DNA of 64,000 nt, taken from Ruminococcus sp. (GTDB lineage Bacteria; Bacillota; Clostridia; Oscillospirales; Ruminococcaceae). A model generated the notes under the pieces. It had not been told where the DNA came from. It worked only from the letters and a program-made list of their open reading frames with translations, and did no database searches. The stretch is taken from positions 1 through 64,000 of the forward strand of contig NZ_JAFYYT010000007.1 of the NCBI RefSeq assembly GCF_017549005.1, read 5' to 3'. Shown piece by piece: positions 33,826-42,455 of this stretch (position 1 is the stretch's first letter; each line of letters starts with the position of its first letter). The position numbers were made by a program, and so were the translations under genes.

Positions 33826-34797
33826 TCAGTTTTTGTGGATAGTTATGATAAACGAGTCGTTATTGTCGCCCGAAAGCTCATAGCTGCCTGATATGGGAAC
33901 TCTTGTAACGAGCTTTTCTCCCTCTCCTGTAGCGGAGTATACCTGATAGCCATCGCCGTTGAACGCAAAGGTATATGGGTCATCAAAGCTGTACTGCTTC
34001 AAAAACTCAACATATTCCTCAAGGCACATGTCTTTCTGTTTCATGATAGCAGAGTTGATCTCTCCCACATATCTCAAGTGCCAGGGGCAGTAATCACTGC
34101 CTGTCTGTGCTTTCTTTCCTTCGGGGCATCTTACAATAAAGCCGTATTTCCAGCAATTATCAACTATCCAGCCCTCATAGTCATTACCGTCATATGTCAG
34201 TACAGAGCCGTATGCATTCAAAGCCAAATCAACGGAATATCCAGCCTTTGATTCAGAAAAAGACTTTGGGCAATACGAATCCGGACCTGTATAAGTATCT
34301 GTCGTGCCATACACTATGAAATCAGCAAGAGCGGTGGAGTTTGCATAATCCTCCATCATGCTGTTAAGCGCGTCTGCTGCGCCCTTCTGCAGATATACAT
34401 GCTTGTCAACGAGAGAATAATACTCGTTCTTCTCGTCCGAAAGATCGACCATTATTCCCTGATCTGATTCATGTGCAGGCTTGTCTTCGGTATAAACAGC
34501 CAAAAGGCCTGTTGAAATATCATCCATGTAAAGTTCACGCTCGGAATAGCCCAGATTCTTCAAGCCGTCAAAGGCTGTAGTGAACTGATCCGTCGTGCTG
34601 TATGAAAGGCTGTTTCCGGTAGAAGCTTCGGTTACTGCCTCCGAGTTGCGGAATTCGCCTTTAATTGTTATATTATTTGGCTGTTGACTGGCGAGACTTC
34701 TTCTAAGACCGTCAGCACCAAAGAGAGTACCGACAATTATACCCATAGCGAGAAAAACGCGGTCTGCTCTGAGCCGGCATTTTTTCGTCTCCTTCAT
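33826..34797 (-). CDS. VanY-like D,D-carboxypeptidase family protein with missing zinc-site residues
   Basis: A 323-residue protein anchored by an N-terminal membrane segment (about 13-30), with a low-complexity spacer and a C-terminal M15B (VanY/LdcB) domain (about 130-270). The canonical SxHxxGxAxD motif reads SESKAGYSVD (181-190): the zinc-binding His is Ser183, while Asp190 remains. The WKYGFIVRCPEGKKAQTG segment is conserved, but the catalytic Glu before PWH is Cys237 (CPWHLRYVG); His240 remains. With one of three zinc ligands and the general base gone, normal peptidase activity is unlikely. GGAGGA precedes the ATG. The paired PBP5-like gene downstream shows the same loss. Confidence 0.82.
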   Translation of the reverse strand: MKETKKCRLRADRVFLAMGIIVGTLFGADGLRRSLASQQPNNITIKGEFRNSEAVTEASTGNSLSYSTTDQFTTAFDGLKNLGYSERELYMDDISTGLLAVYTEDKPAHESDQGIMVDLSDEKNEYYSLVDKHVYLQKGAADALNSMMEDYANSTALADFIVYGTTDTYTGPDSYCPKSFSESKAGYSVDLALNAYGSVLTYDGNDYEGWIVDNCWKYGFIVRCPEGKKAQTGSDYCPWHLRYVGEINSAIMKQKDMCLEEYVEFLKQYSFDDPYTFAFNGDGYQVYSATGEGEKLVTRVPISGSYELSGDNNDSFIITIHKN

Positions 34798-35264
34798 TAT
34801 TCATATCCTCCGAGATTTGTTCTACATCACTGAAATTATATATCTGTGTTTTTATTTCTTTATCTTTTTCAGGTTATTTGTTTATTTCTACACCTGTTAT
34901 ATATAAAACGCTGTCCGCGCTGTTATGTACAATATATGTCAGGATCAGCCTTAAGCGGTTTGTCTTTGATATCTATCATGAAACTTGTCCGTTTCTGAAA
35001 TAAATAAAAAGACACCGCCGTTTTCTCATGCCTGTTCTTTGTTATATTGCGGAAATAACATATAATCTGTAATAAGCCCCTAACAGAATCATCAGCTGAA
35101 AACAATACGTTAAATGCGCTGACAATGGCGGCTTATTTCTTTAATTCCGAAAATATTTAGAACTTGAAAGAAAACTGCTGTGCCTGCAAAATACAAGTTT
35201 AGCTTTTATTATGTTTCCTTCTTTTGTTCATTCTACACTTTTAATATATATCTCTGTATCTATC
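34798..35264 (-). other. Long untranslated region with complementary segments
   Basis: About 460 nt between a consensus promoter and the VanY-like start codon. Only a 60-codon open frame (34923-35105) is present, without a ribosome binding site or recognisable domain. On the minus strand AATAAGCC and GGCTTATT (outer arms about 35071-35137) enclose GCTGA-type pairs, and TGTTAT/ATAACA forms a hairpin at about 35040-35060. A G-rich GGCGGT followed by a T-run near 35010 could pair with GCCGCC in the outer arm as an alternative. It may be a long leader with an attenuator-like switch or an independent small RNA. No known riboswitch consensus was recognised. Confidence 0.4.
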
Positions 35265-35293
35265 ATTATAATACAAATCAATTTACTTGTCAA
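35265..35293 (-). promoter_or_regulatory. Perfect-consensus promoter without an adjacent gene
   Basis: Minus strand: -35 TTGACA (35288-35293), 17-bp spacer, -10 TATAAT (35265-35270). The nearest downstream gene on this strand, the VanY-like gene, begins about 460 nt away. Confidence 0.8.
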
Positions 35294-35380
35294 TATAAAT
35301 CTTAAAATCTACAGAATGCACAAACTTCACCATAATAATTGTAGGAATATCACAAAAGCAGTTTTTACTGCACAGAAAAA

Positions 35381-35407
35381 AGCTCTTCGACATAATGCCA
35401 AAGAGCC
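35381..35407 (-). terminator. Terminator of addB-addA
   Basis: AGCTCTT and AAGAGCC pair (with one wobble-like end) around a 13-nt loop, followed by a T-run on the minus strand. It is the only terminator downstream of addA. Confidence 0.65.
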
Positions 35408-35414
35408 TTGTATA

Positions 35415-38400
35415 TCAAATATCTGCCTGTATATAATCATGAAGCTCAAAAGAATAAAGTATGGCTTCTTTGACTTTTTTGCCGGCAGTCAGTTCCACTG
35501 CCGCTTTGTAAAGCTTCAGCTGCGTAGAATAGCGCTCCTTCAGCTTTTGCAGGGATATTCCCCTGTCAGACTTATAATCAAGGATAACTATTCCGTCATC
35601 TTCCTCAAACATAAGGTCGATTATGCCTTTAATCATGCCGTCTGAATTTCTTAGCTTTTCTATCATATCGTCCTCAAGCTCAAGTTCACGAACAGCTACC
35701 ATGAATTTTTTCTCACGGACATAATGCAACGAGCCGCATATTCGGCTGTAAAGTTCACTTTTGAAGAATGCCGCCGCATTCTCCGCGTCTATCGACTCCG
35801 CGTCCGCAGCACTTATATAGCCTTTTTTGGCGACCGCTTCTATCTCGGATACAACATCAGAAACTGCCTTATCAAAGTCGCAGTACTGAAAAAACGTGTG
35901 TATAGCCGTTCCTCTTTCAGCTCCTGTTAGCTTTGATCCGGCCGACTTGAAACGCGGACGTTTCAGCTTGAAGTCAAAAGCCTCATCACTGTCCTTCAGT
36001 TTCTTCGTTATCTGTGTAACGCTGAGCTTTGCAGGCATTTCCGAAAGGGTTTTATCATAATTATAAGAGATTATGTCTCTTAAACGTGAAACTATGGCTT
36101 CATCAGGACTTTTCTCATGCTCTTCGCTAATTTCTTCGGATTTTTCACGGGTTATCTCTTTAACTATTTCATAATCCCACAGTTTACGTTCCCTCTTTTG
36201 ATCCAAACACAGTTCATTTGTATCAATTCCGAGCTGTTCTGCGACCTGAGCAAACACAGGCTCACGGATCATTCCGAGCCAGATCCAGTCGGAAAAGCTT
36301 TTCGCCTCGCTGACAACTTCATCAATATCACCATTATGCAAAACACAGTCCTCTATAAGACTCCCCAAGCGTTTCAACGCCTTTTCGCCGCATTTCAGAT
36401 TGATGAACAGCTTTTGCTGCGCTCTTGTAAGTCCTACATACAAAAGCCTCATTTCCTCGCTTCTGGTATCCTTTTCCTCCTCAGAAGCAAGCATTGTCTG
36501 CTGGAACGTCTTGTATTTTCTGTATATTGCCGGATCATACAGTACATAGCCTATCCTGCCGTCAGGACTGCACATAACGGGCTTTGAATCGAATTTGAAC
36601 TTTACGGAAGTCTCGGCAATGAACACAAAGGGATATTCAAGTCCCTTGGAGCGGTGCAGAGTCTGAACACTGACGAACTCCCCTGCCGACGCCGAGACCT
36701 TTCCCTGTGCGTAGTCGCCGTTTTCCATAACCCTGTCAATATGCCGCAGAAAACCGCTAAGTCCGCCTGAGCCGTCATGTGCAGCCATGCTTTCATAGTT
36801 CTCCGCATACAGGATAAGTGCACGAAGATTGGCTCTTTTCTTCTCGCCGTCATCGTAAAGCTGCATGACTGATATAAAATCAGTTGAGTCGTATATTTCG
36901 CCGATAAGCTCACCTATGGTCATGGTAACGGAATCAAGTCGGAAGCTGTCGATAGAATCAAGAAAATCCGCACAGCGCTCCCTCAGGAACATATCCGTAC
37001 ATTCGGGATATTCTCCGTCGGCAAGTCCCCTTATTATAGGGAAAAGCGCTCTTTGCCTGTCATAGGACTTGATAACGGCAATATCCATGATACTGAACAT
37101 ATACATCGGCGATGTCATTACCGCTGCCATTGGGATATCCTGCAAAGGATTGCTGATTATCCTCAGCAGGTCGATAAGAACCGCTATTTCACGCGATCTC
37201 AGGTATCCTGTCTCCTCGTTTCCCTTGGCAGGTACGCCTATCCTGCTAAGCTCGTCAACGTAAACGTTGATATATGAATTGTTCCTTACAAGTATACAGA
37301 AGTCCGACGGAAAGCAGGGACGTCTTTTTCCGTCCTTTTCAATGACTTCGGTGCCGTTTTTCAGCATTTCCGATATCTTTGAAGTGGTAAATATAACCTC
37401 GTTGTTGATATTCTGCAGCTTTTCCTCATCATCGCTGCTTTCCTCCGTATCCTCGCTGATAAACGCAAAATGAGCAATGCAATCGGAATCGCCGCATTCG
37501 GAATACTGCTGCGCTCCGAAATAGAGCATTTCATCCTGAGTATACTCGATATCGCCGCATTTTTCCGACATTATCTGCGAAAACAGATTATTTACAAAGT
37601 CGATGACATGACAAGAGCTTCGGAAATTCCTGTTAAGCATGATATACTGATTTTTACTTTTGCTATCACGGCTGTATCTGTCTGAATACTTCAGAGTATT
37701 GATGAAATTCTTCGGATTTGCCAGTCTGAAACGGTAAATCGACTGTTTTACATCGCCTACAAGGAAAACATTATCGCCGTAAAGCGGAGCCCCATTGCTG
37801 TCAGTTCTATAATTCTTTGATATGAGCTTGAAAATGAGATCCTGCTTATTGTTGGAATCCTGATACTCGTCTATCATGATTATATCATAGTATTCGGATA
37901 TTCTCCGGGCTGTCTCCGACTGCCTGATACAGCCGTTTTCATCTGCGGAGATAAGCATTTCAAGCGCCAGACGCTCTCCGTCGTCAAAGCTGAGCGCATT
38001 TTTCTCGCACTTTTTCTCCCAAAGTATCTCATGATACTTTTTCAGCATATCAACAAGAACCCGTGTTACCTCTCCGCATTCAACATAATCGCTTTCAACT
38101 GCTATTATGCTGTTAGCCGCTTTCGCAGCCGTTTTCTTAATGTAATCCCGCTTTTTCCTGTATATTTCCCTTAAAGGCTTGTTGTGCACGGTCTTTCCAA
38201 CTCTTACAAGATCGGAAAAAGCAAGGGAAGCTTCCTCTTCTGACGGAAGTCTGCCGCTGTTCAGAATATCTAAAAGTCCGGAAACGATATCATGATCCTC
38301 TTCCGCCTGCACAAAGGATTTTTCAGCTGCAGCTGCCGACATATCTGGAAATATCCTGCTTATCATGCCGATATTCTCGTCTGCGGCTTTCAGCGCCTTT

Positions 38401-39059
38401 TCCAGCTGGATACGCAGGCTTTCTACCAGTTTTTGGTAATACTCCGAGCAGCTGAACTCTCCGCTGTACAACTCAACTGCATTTTCCAGCCATTTATCCC
38501 GCAACGCAACGGAAGAAAGAAAGTTATCGGCTCTTTCGATGACCTCAACAAGTCTCTTTTCATCTTTTATGCAGAAACGGTCAAATAAAAATGATATCTT
38601 ATCGTATTCATTTTCACTGAAATAGTTTATCAGCTCTTCGAGAGCTTTGGCCTTCAGGACCTTGTTGTCTGTGTCGTCAAGCACGCCGAAGCCTGAGGTA
38701 ATGCCGTTTTCGCCAATATTATCGCGAATAAGGTCAAAACAGAAGGAATTGATAGTGGATATCTTTGCATTCTGCAGTAATATCTGCTGTTTCAGAAGAT
38801 GTCTGTCCTTCGGACGTTCACTTATCAGCAACCTTATTTTGTTTTCAAGTCTTTTTTTCAACTCCGCAGCCGCGTCGTTTGTAAAGGTAACAACTACTAT
38901 CCTGTCTGCTCTTACTCCCGAATCCTTATCGGCTATGAGCTGTACGAGCCTTTCGGTCAGAACGGCGGTTTTTCCGCTTCCTGCAGCGGCTGACACGATA
39001 AGTGAAGTTCCTCTTGCGTCAATCGCACTCTGCTGCTGTTCGGTCCATGCCACTGTCAA
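35415..39059 (-). CDS. addA: ATP-dependent helicase/nuclease subunit A (AddA)
   Basis: Main subunit of the AddAB helicase-nuclease that resects double-strand breaks to a Chi-like site for RecA loading. At 1214 residues it is normal length. The UvrD-type helicase core has Walker A SAAAGSGKTAVL (about 23-34), Walker B in IMIDEYQDSN (about 395) and motif VI-region LHRSKGLEYPFVF. The C-terminal nuclease domain has the VILDYKSDRG motif (about 1165), where the DxK residues coordinate Mg. It overlaps addB by 4 nt, so the pair is translated together. Confidence 0.97.
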   Translation of the reverse strand: MTVAWTEQQQSAIDARGTSLIVSAAAGSGKTAVLTERLVQLIADKDSGVRADRIVVVTFTNDAAAELKKRLENKIRLLISERPKDRHLLKQQILLQNAKISTINSFCFDLIRDNIGENGITSGFGVLDDTDNKVLKAKALEELINYFSENEYDKISFLFDRFCIKDEKRLVEVIERADNFLSSVALRDKWLENAVELYSGEFSCSEYYQKLVESLRIQLEKALKAADENIGMISRIFPDMSAAAAEKSFVQAEEDHDIVSGLLDILNSGRLPSEEEASLAFSDLVRVGKTVHNKPLREIYRKKRDYIKKTAAKAANSIIAVESDYVECGEVTRVLVDMLKKYHEILWEKKCEKNALSFDDGERLALEMLISADENGCIRQSETARRISEYYDIIMIDEYQDSNNKQDLIFKLISKNYRTDSNGAPLYGDNVFLVGDVKQSIYRFRLANPKNFINTLKYSDRYSRDSKSKNQYIMLNRNFRSSCHVIDFVNNLFSQIMSEKCGDIEYTQDEMLYFGAQQYSECGDSDCIAHFAFISEDTEESSDDEEKLQNINNEVIFTTSKISEMLKNGTEVIEKDGKRRPCFPSDFCILVRNNSYINVYVDELSRIGVPAKGNEETGYLRSREIAVLIDLLRIISNPLQDIPMAAVMTSPMYMFSIMDIAVIKSYDRQRALFPIIRGLADGEYPECTDMFLRERCADFLDSIDSFRLDSVTMTIGELIGEIYDSTDFISVMQLYDDGEKKRANLRALILYAENYESMAAHDGSGGLSGFLRHIDRVMENGDYAQGKVSASAGEFVSVQTLHRSKGLEYPFVFIAETSVKFKFDSKPVMCSPDGRIGYVLYDPAIYRKYKTFQQTMLASEEEKDTRSEEMRLLYVGLTRAQQKLFINLKCGEKALKRLGSLIEDCVLHNGDIDEVVSEAKSFSDWIWLGMIREPVFAQVAEQLGIDTNELCLDQKRERKLWDYEIVKEITREKSEEISEEHEKSPDEAIVSRLRDIISYNYDKTLSEMPAKLSVTQITKKLKDSDEAFDFKLKRPRFKSAGSKLTGAERGTAIHTFFQYCDFDKAVSDVVSEIEAVAKKGYISAADAESIDAENAAAFFKSELYSRICGSLHYVREKKFMVAVRELELEDDMIEKLRNSDGMIKGIIDLMFEEDDGIVILDYKSDRGISLQKLKERYSTQLKLYKAAVELTAGKKVKEAILYSFELHDYIQADI

Positions 39060-42000
39060 TCCCCCCTTTCACTGTATTTATTGTCAAGTATAGCCTGAGC
39101 TTCTGCGATATCAGCTTCTGCAGGCTCTCTGTATCTCGTCATTTCGGAGTTATCGCATATATTGATATAATCGCAGTATGTGCATGGCATTTTACCTCCG
39201 AGTGCAAGGGGAACAGCTTCAACATCGCCGCCGAACAGCGATTCAGCCATACCTGTCAGTTTTTTGTAGGTGTAATCCTTCAAAAGTGCCATTCCGTCTG
39301 CCGAAATGCACTCCGAATTTTTATCGGGAACGCCGTTTTTATCAAGCTTTACAGGGATAAACTCTCCGTTTACGCTCTTTTCCATAGCCTGCAGTACTTC
39401 CATGTCTCCGAGGACAAGACCGCTTGTACGAAGTGCAGAATTGACTGCGCTGCTGTTCTTTGTCTCGATCCTGTAGGCTTCAAGATGAACGTCTGAAATA
39501 CGTACAGGCGAGTACAAAACTCCCGCAGGAGAATACTTCTCGAATAGTCCTCCATTGTCCGTAGCAGCAAACAAATAAAGTAACATCTGCATATTTATTC
39601 CGCATGAAAGAGTTTCTGCGGTAATTTCCTTGTGACTGCTCTTGTAATCGATTATCCGCAGATAATCCGTATCTCCTACCCTGCAGACATCGGCTCTGTC
39701 AACTATTCCGCCGAAGCTCAGCTGCTTGCTGCCTGCAAACGGAAGTATGACCGAGTGGCTCTCGCGCAGATCAAGCTCAAAGCTGTGCGGAACGAACTCC
39801 GAAGCCATAAGCGAATGCTGAGTATACATAACGACCTCAGACATACGGTCAGTGAGCTTTTTGAAGATAAGCTCAAATTTCGCGTCCTTTCCGAAATCGC
39901 CAGCAAGAGTCTCATTTTTGTATTTCTCAGCACAGATACCTATCTCACGCTTTACGTCATCATAAGACATACTCAGAAACTCCTGCTTTGAACGCGAACC
40001 GAGTATCCCGAGAAAACATTCATGTGTAAGCTCACCTGCTATCCTTGTATCAAGCTCGACCTTCTCGTTTATCCTGAGTTTCAGGCATTTGTCGCAGAAA
40101 TACTTGAAATGGCAGAGATTATACTCCTCAAATCCCGTTGAAGAAAGTGTGAGCGGCTCAAAGCTTTGAAGCTTTTCCATTGTATCCCTGTCTATCTGAT
40201 AGTTCTGAGTATGATATCCTCTGCTGAACACATAGGAAAGACGCCTTTTATACTCGCGGTCGCTCATTAAAATGCTTTTTATGGAAGCTACAGAAGAATT
40301 TGCCTGATCGCGCTCCTGCATATAGTGGTAAAAAGCTGAATGGAGCGTCACCGCATAATAATCAACAGGTATATCCTCATCAGTTTTTCTGACTGTCTGA
40401 TCGTCAAAAAGGCTGATTATACGGTCGATTATCTGTGCAGGATACTTCGCCTGTCCCGAAAGATCGGAAAGTGGATATGTGATGTAAAGCTTTTGGGAGG
40501 CAGCAGATACCGCCTTGTATACCACGAGGCGCTCTGAGGCTATGAGCTCAGCTACAGGAGTAGAGATAACTATGCCGTTTTCCGCAAGCTTTGACCTGTC
40601 CGCCTCGGAAAACAAGCCATGTACGCTGACCTGATTGGGAAAATCTTTATCATTGGCTCCCATTACAAAAACTACTCTCGGCGAATCCAGCCTTGCATTC
40701 CGCGCAGAAGCAGCTGTTACGGAATCGAGGGTCTGCGGAGGCATTGAGTATTTTATCATTCCGATCATAGAACGTATGAGCCGCGCAAATTCTGAGAAGC
40801 TTATCTCACGTTCACCCAGTGTATCGTTTATGCAGTCAAGCATATCTATAAGACAGCCCCATAATCTCTTGATCTCAGCAGCTTCATAGTCCTTGTTCTG
40901 CCTGATGAGTGCAGCCATGAGCTTGCCTGTGTTCTTTTCGGCATGGCACTCCACAAGATGCTCGTAAAGCATAGCACATATCTCTGAAGCAGTATTTTTT
41001 CGCCTGATCTTCTTTTTCAGCTTGATAACAGGAGCTATCACCTTATTTCTTACTCTTTCGATAAGCTCGAGCCTGATATCGCCTGCAGTGAACTCTTTTT
41101 CCCACGTATCGCCCTCTATGTCCCATTTATAGCAGTAATTTTCAAGAAGAGCCGTTTCAGTGAGCTCTACATCAAGCAAGCCCGTCTTCAGCATCCTGAA
41201 TATCTGCTCCGAATGCAGTTTCCGGCTGCTGAGAAGATCAATGAGAGTTGTGAAGAATACCATAACAGCCGTATGCTCTACAGTCTTTTCAAGGCTCAGG
41301 AAGTACGGGATATCGTATCTTTTGAACGCAGCCTTCAGTACGTCGGAATACCTTGCGACATCATTTGAGATAATTGCTATGTCATTATAATGTAGCGTAT
41401 TATCCTCATAAAGCAGATGTTTTATTGAGGCGCAAACATATTCTGCTTCGCTGTACATATCTCTTGCTTCAAAAATACGGATATTCTCGGCTTTGGGAGC
41501 TTTCCTGGCATCAACGGGCAAATGGCTCAGAGCGTTTCTGCTCACATATTCAAGATCCGGCGAACTGAAACGGTATATGTTCCTACACGGGATTATCCTC
41601 ATTTCTTTGCCGAGTTCACGGCAAATGCCGTTAATTTTCCTGTAGGTATCATTTACGGACTCAAAAAGCGTGTACTCCCCTGCACTCACGTCATCAGTCC
41701 TGAGAGTAATGCATACATTCTCGGCAGATGATATCATTACACGTAGCATTTCGTACTGATCTGCGGTAAATCCCTCAAATTCATCTATAAAGACAGTCTT
41801 TCCACTGAAATACCTGTTCAGATTTGCTACGGCAGCTGCCGCACGGATATTGTCGAGCTCGTCCTTAAAGCCATATTCCGCCATTAGGCGCTGATATTCA
41901 AGGTAAACAGCCGCAACGTCACGGGTCTTGTCCATCAGTCTTCTGTCAAGGAGCTGTGATCTGTTCAAAAGCTCGTCGGCAGTAACTCCCGAGCGCTTGA

Positions 42001-42391
42001 TATCGCGTATAAGATCAAGTATCTCCTCAGCAAATCCGTCGTATGCGCTTTGTCTGCGAAGACTGCTGACCGCTTCGGGGCGCGACAAAGCAGACTCAAC
42101 AGCCTGATAAATGAGTATCATCTTAGCCATTTCGCCTGCAAATTCACCGCTTCTGCCGGGATCACCGTATAACTGAAAGAGCTGTCTCGCAAGTCCTGTA
42201 AAACTCAGGGAGAAAAGCTCGTTAAAGTTTGAAGCGCCGAGGTAAAAATAGAGTTTTTTATCAAAATTCTGAGAAAACTGCTCGGGAACTATGATACATA
42301 GCTTGTCAGCTTCTGTACATTCAGCTTTTATGCGTTCAAACATCAGCGTTGTTTTTCCGCTTCCGGCAGGTCCTGTAATAAATTCAATCAT
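39056..42391 (-). CDS. addB: ATP-dependent helicase/deoxyribonuclease subunit B (AddB)
   Basis: Partner of AddA; 1111 residues. An N-terminal Walker A GPAGSGKTTLMF (about 7-18) is present. The C-terminal nuclease domain has RIIDYKSSHKE (about 920) and a 4Fe-4S cluster with cysteines in CHFKYFCDKC (about 756-765) and CTYCDYINIC (about 1072-1081), as in Firmicutes AddB. AGGAG precedes the ATG. It is followed by addA. Together the pair replaces RecBCD. Confidence 0.96.
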   Translation of the reverse strand: MIEFITGPAGSGKTTLMFERIKAECTEADKLCIIVPEQFSQNFDKKLYFYLGASNFNELFSLSFTGLARQLFQLYGDPGRSGEFAGEMAKMILIYQAVESALSRPEAVSSLRRQSAYDGFAEEILDLIRDIKRSGVTADELLNRSQLLDRRLMDKTRDVAAVYLEYQRLMAEYGFKDELDNIRAAAAVANLNRYFSGKTVFIDEFEGFTADQYEMLRVMISSAENVCITLRTDDVSAGEYTLFESVNDTYRKINGICRELGKEMRIIPCRNIYRFSSPDLEYVSRNALSHLPVDARKAPKAENIRIFEARDMYSEAEYVCASIKHLLYEDNTLHYNDIAIISNDVARYSDVLKAAFKRYDIPYFLSLEKTVEHTAVMVFFTTLIDLLSSRKLHSEQIFRMLKTGLLDVELTETALLENYCYKWDIEGDTWEKEFTAGDIRLELIERVRNKVIAPVIKLKKKIRRKNTASEICAMLYEHLVECHAEKNTGKLMAALIRQNKDYEAAEIKRLWGCLIDMLDCINDTLGEREISFSEFARLIRSMIGMIKYSMPPQTLDSVTAASARNARLDSPRVVFVMGANDKDFPNQVSVHGLFSEADRSKLAENGIVISTPVAELIASERLVVYKAVSAASQKLYITYPLSDLSGQAKYPAQIIDRIISLFDDQTVRKTDEDIPVDYYAVTLHSAFYHYMQERDQANSSVASIKSILMSDREYKRRLSYVFSRGYHTQNYQIDRDTMEKLQSFEPLTLSSTGFEEYNLCHFKYFCDKCLKLRINEKVELDTRIAGELTHECFLGILGSRSKQEFLSMSYDDVKREIGICAEKYKNETLAGDFGKDAKFELIFKKLTDRMSEVVMYTQHSLMASEFVPHSFELDLRESHSVILPFAGSKQLSFGGIVDRADVCRVGDTDYLRIIDYKSSHKEITAETLSCGINMQMLLYLFAATDNGGLFEKYSPAGVLYSPVRISDVHLEAYRIETKNSSAVNSALRTSGLVLGDMEVLQAMEKSVNGEFIPVKLDKNGVPDKNSECISADGMALLKDYTYKKLTGMAESLFGGDVEAVPLALGGKMPCTYCDYINICDNSEMTRYREPAEADIAEAQAILDNKYSERGD

Positions 42392-42411
42392 AAAGACTCC
42401 TGTTATATAAA

Positions 42412-42443
42412 ATATGCATACCGCAAAGAAACGGTATGCATAT
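42412..42443 (-). terminator. Terminator of the GH25 gene
   Basis: A 12-bp perfect stem (ATATGCATACCG with CGGTATGCATAT) around an 8-nt loop, with TTTATAT on the minus strand after it. It separates the lysozyme gene from addB. Confidence 0.75.
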
Positions 42444-42455
42444 ACAATTCAAATA

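Noticed and set aside
34923-35105. 60-codon open frame upstream of the VanY-like gene
   Set aside because: It lacks a ribosome binding site and any recognisable domain, and it lies within the region with complementary RNA segments. It is more likely part of an untranslated leader.
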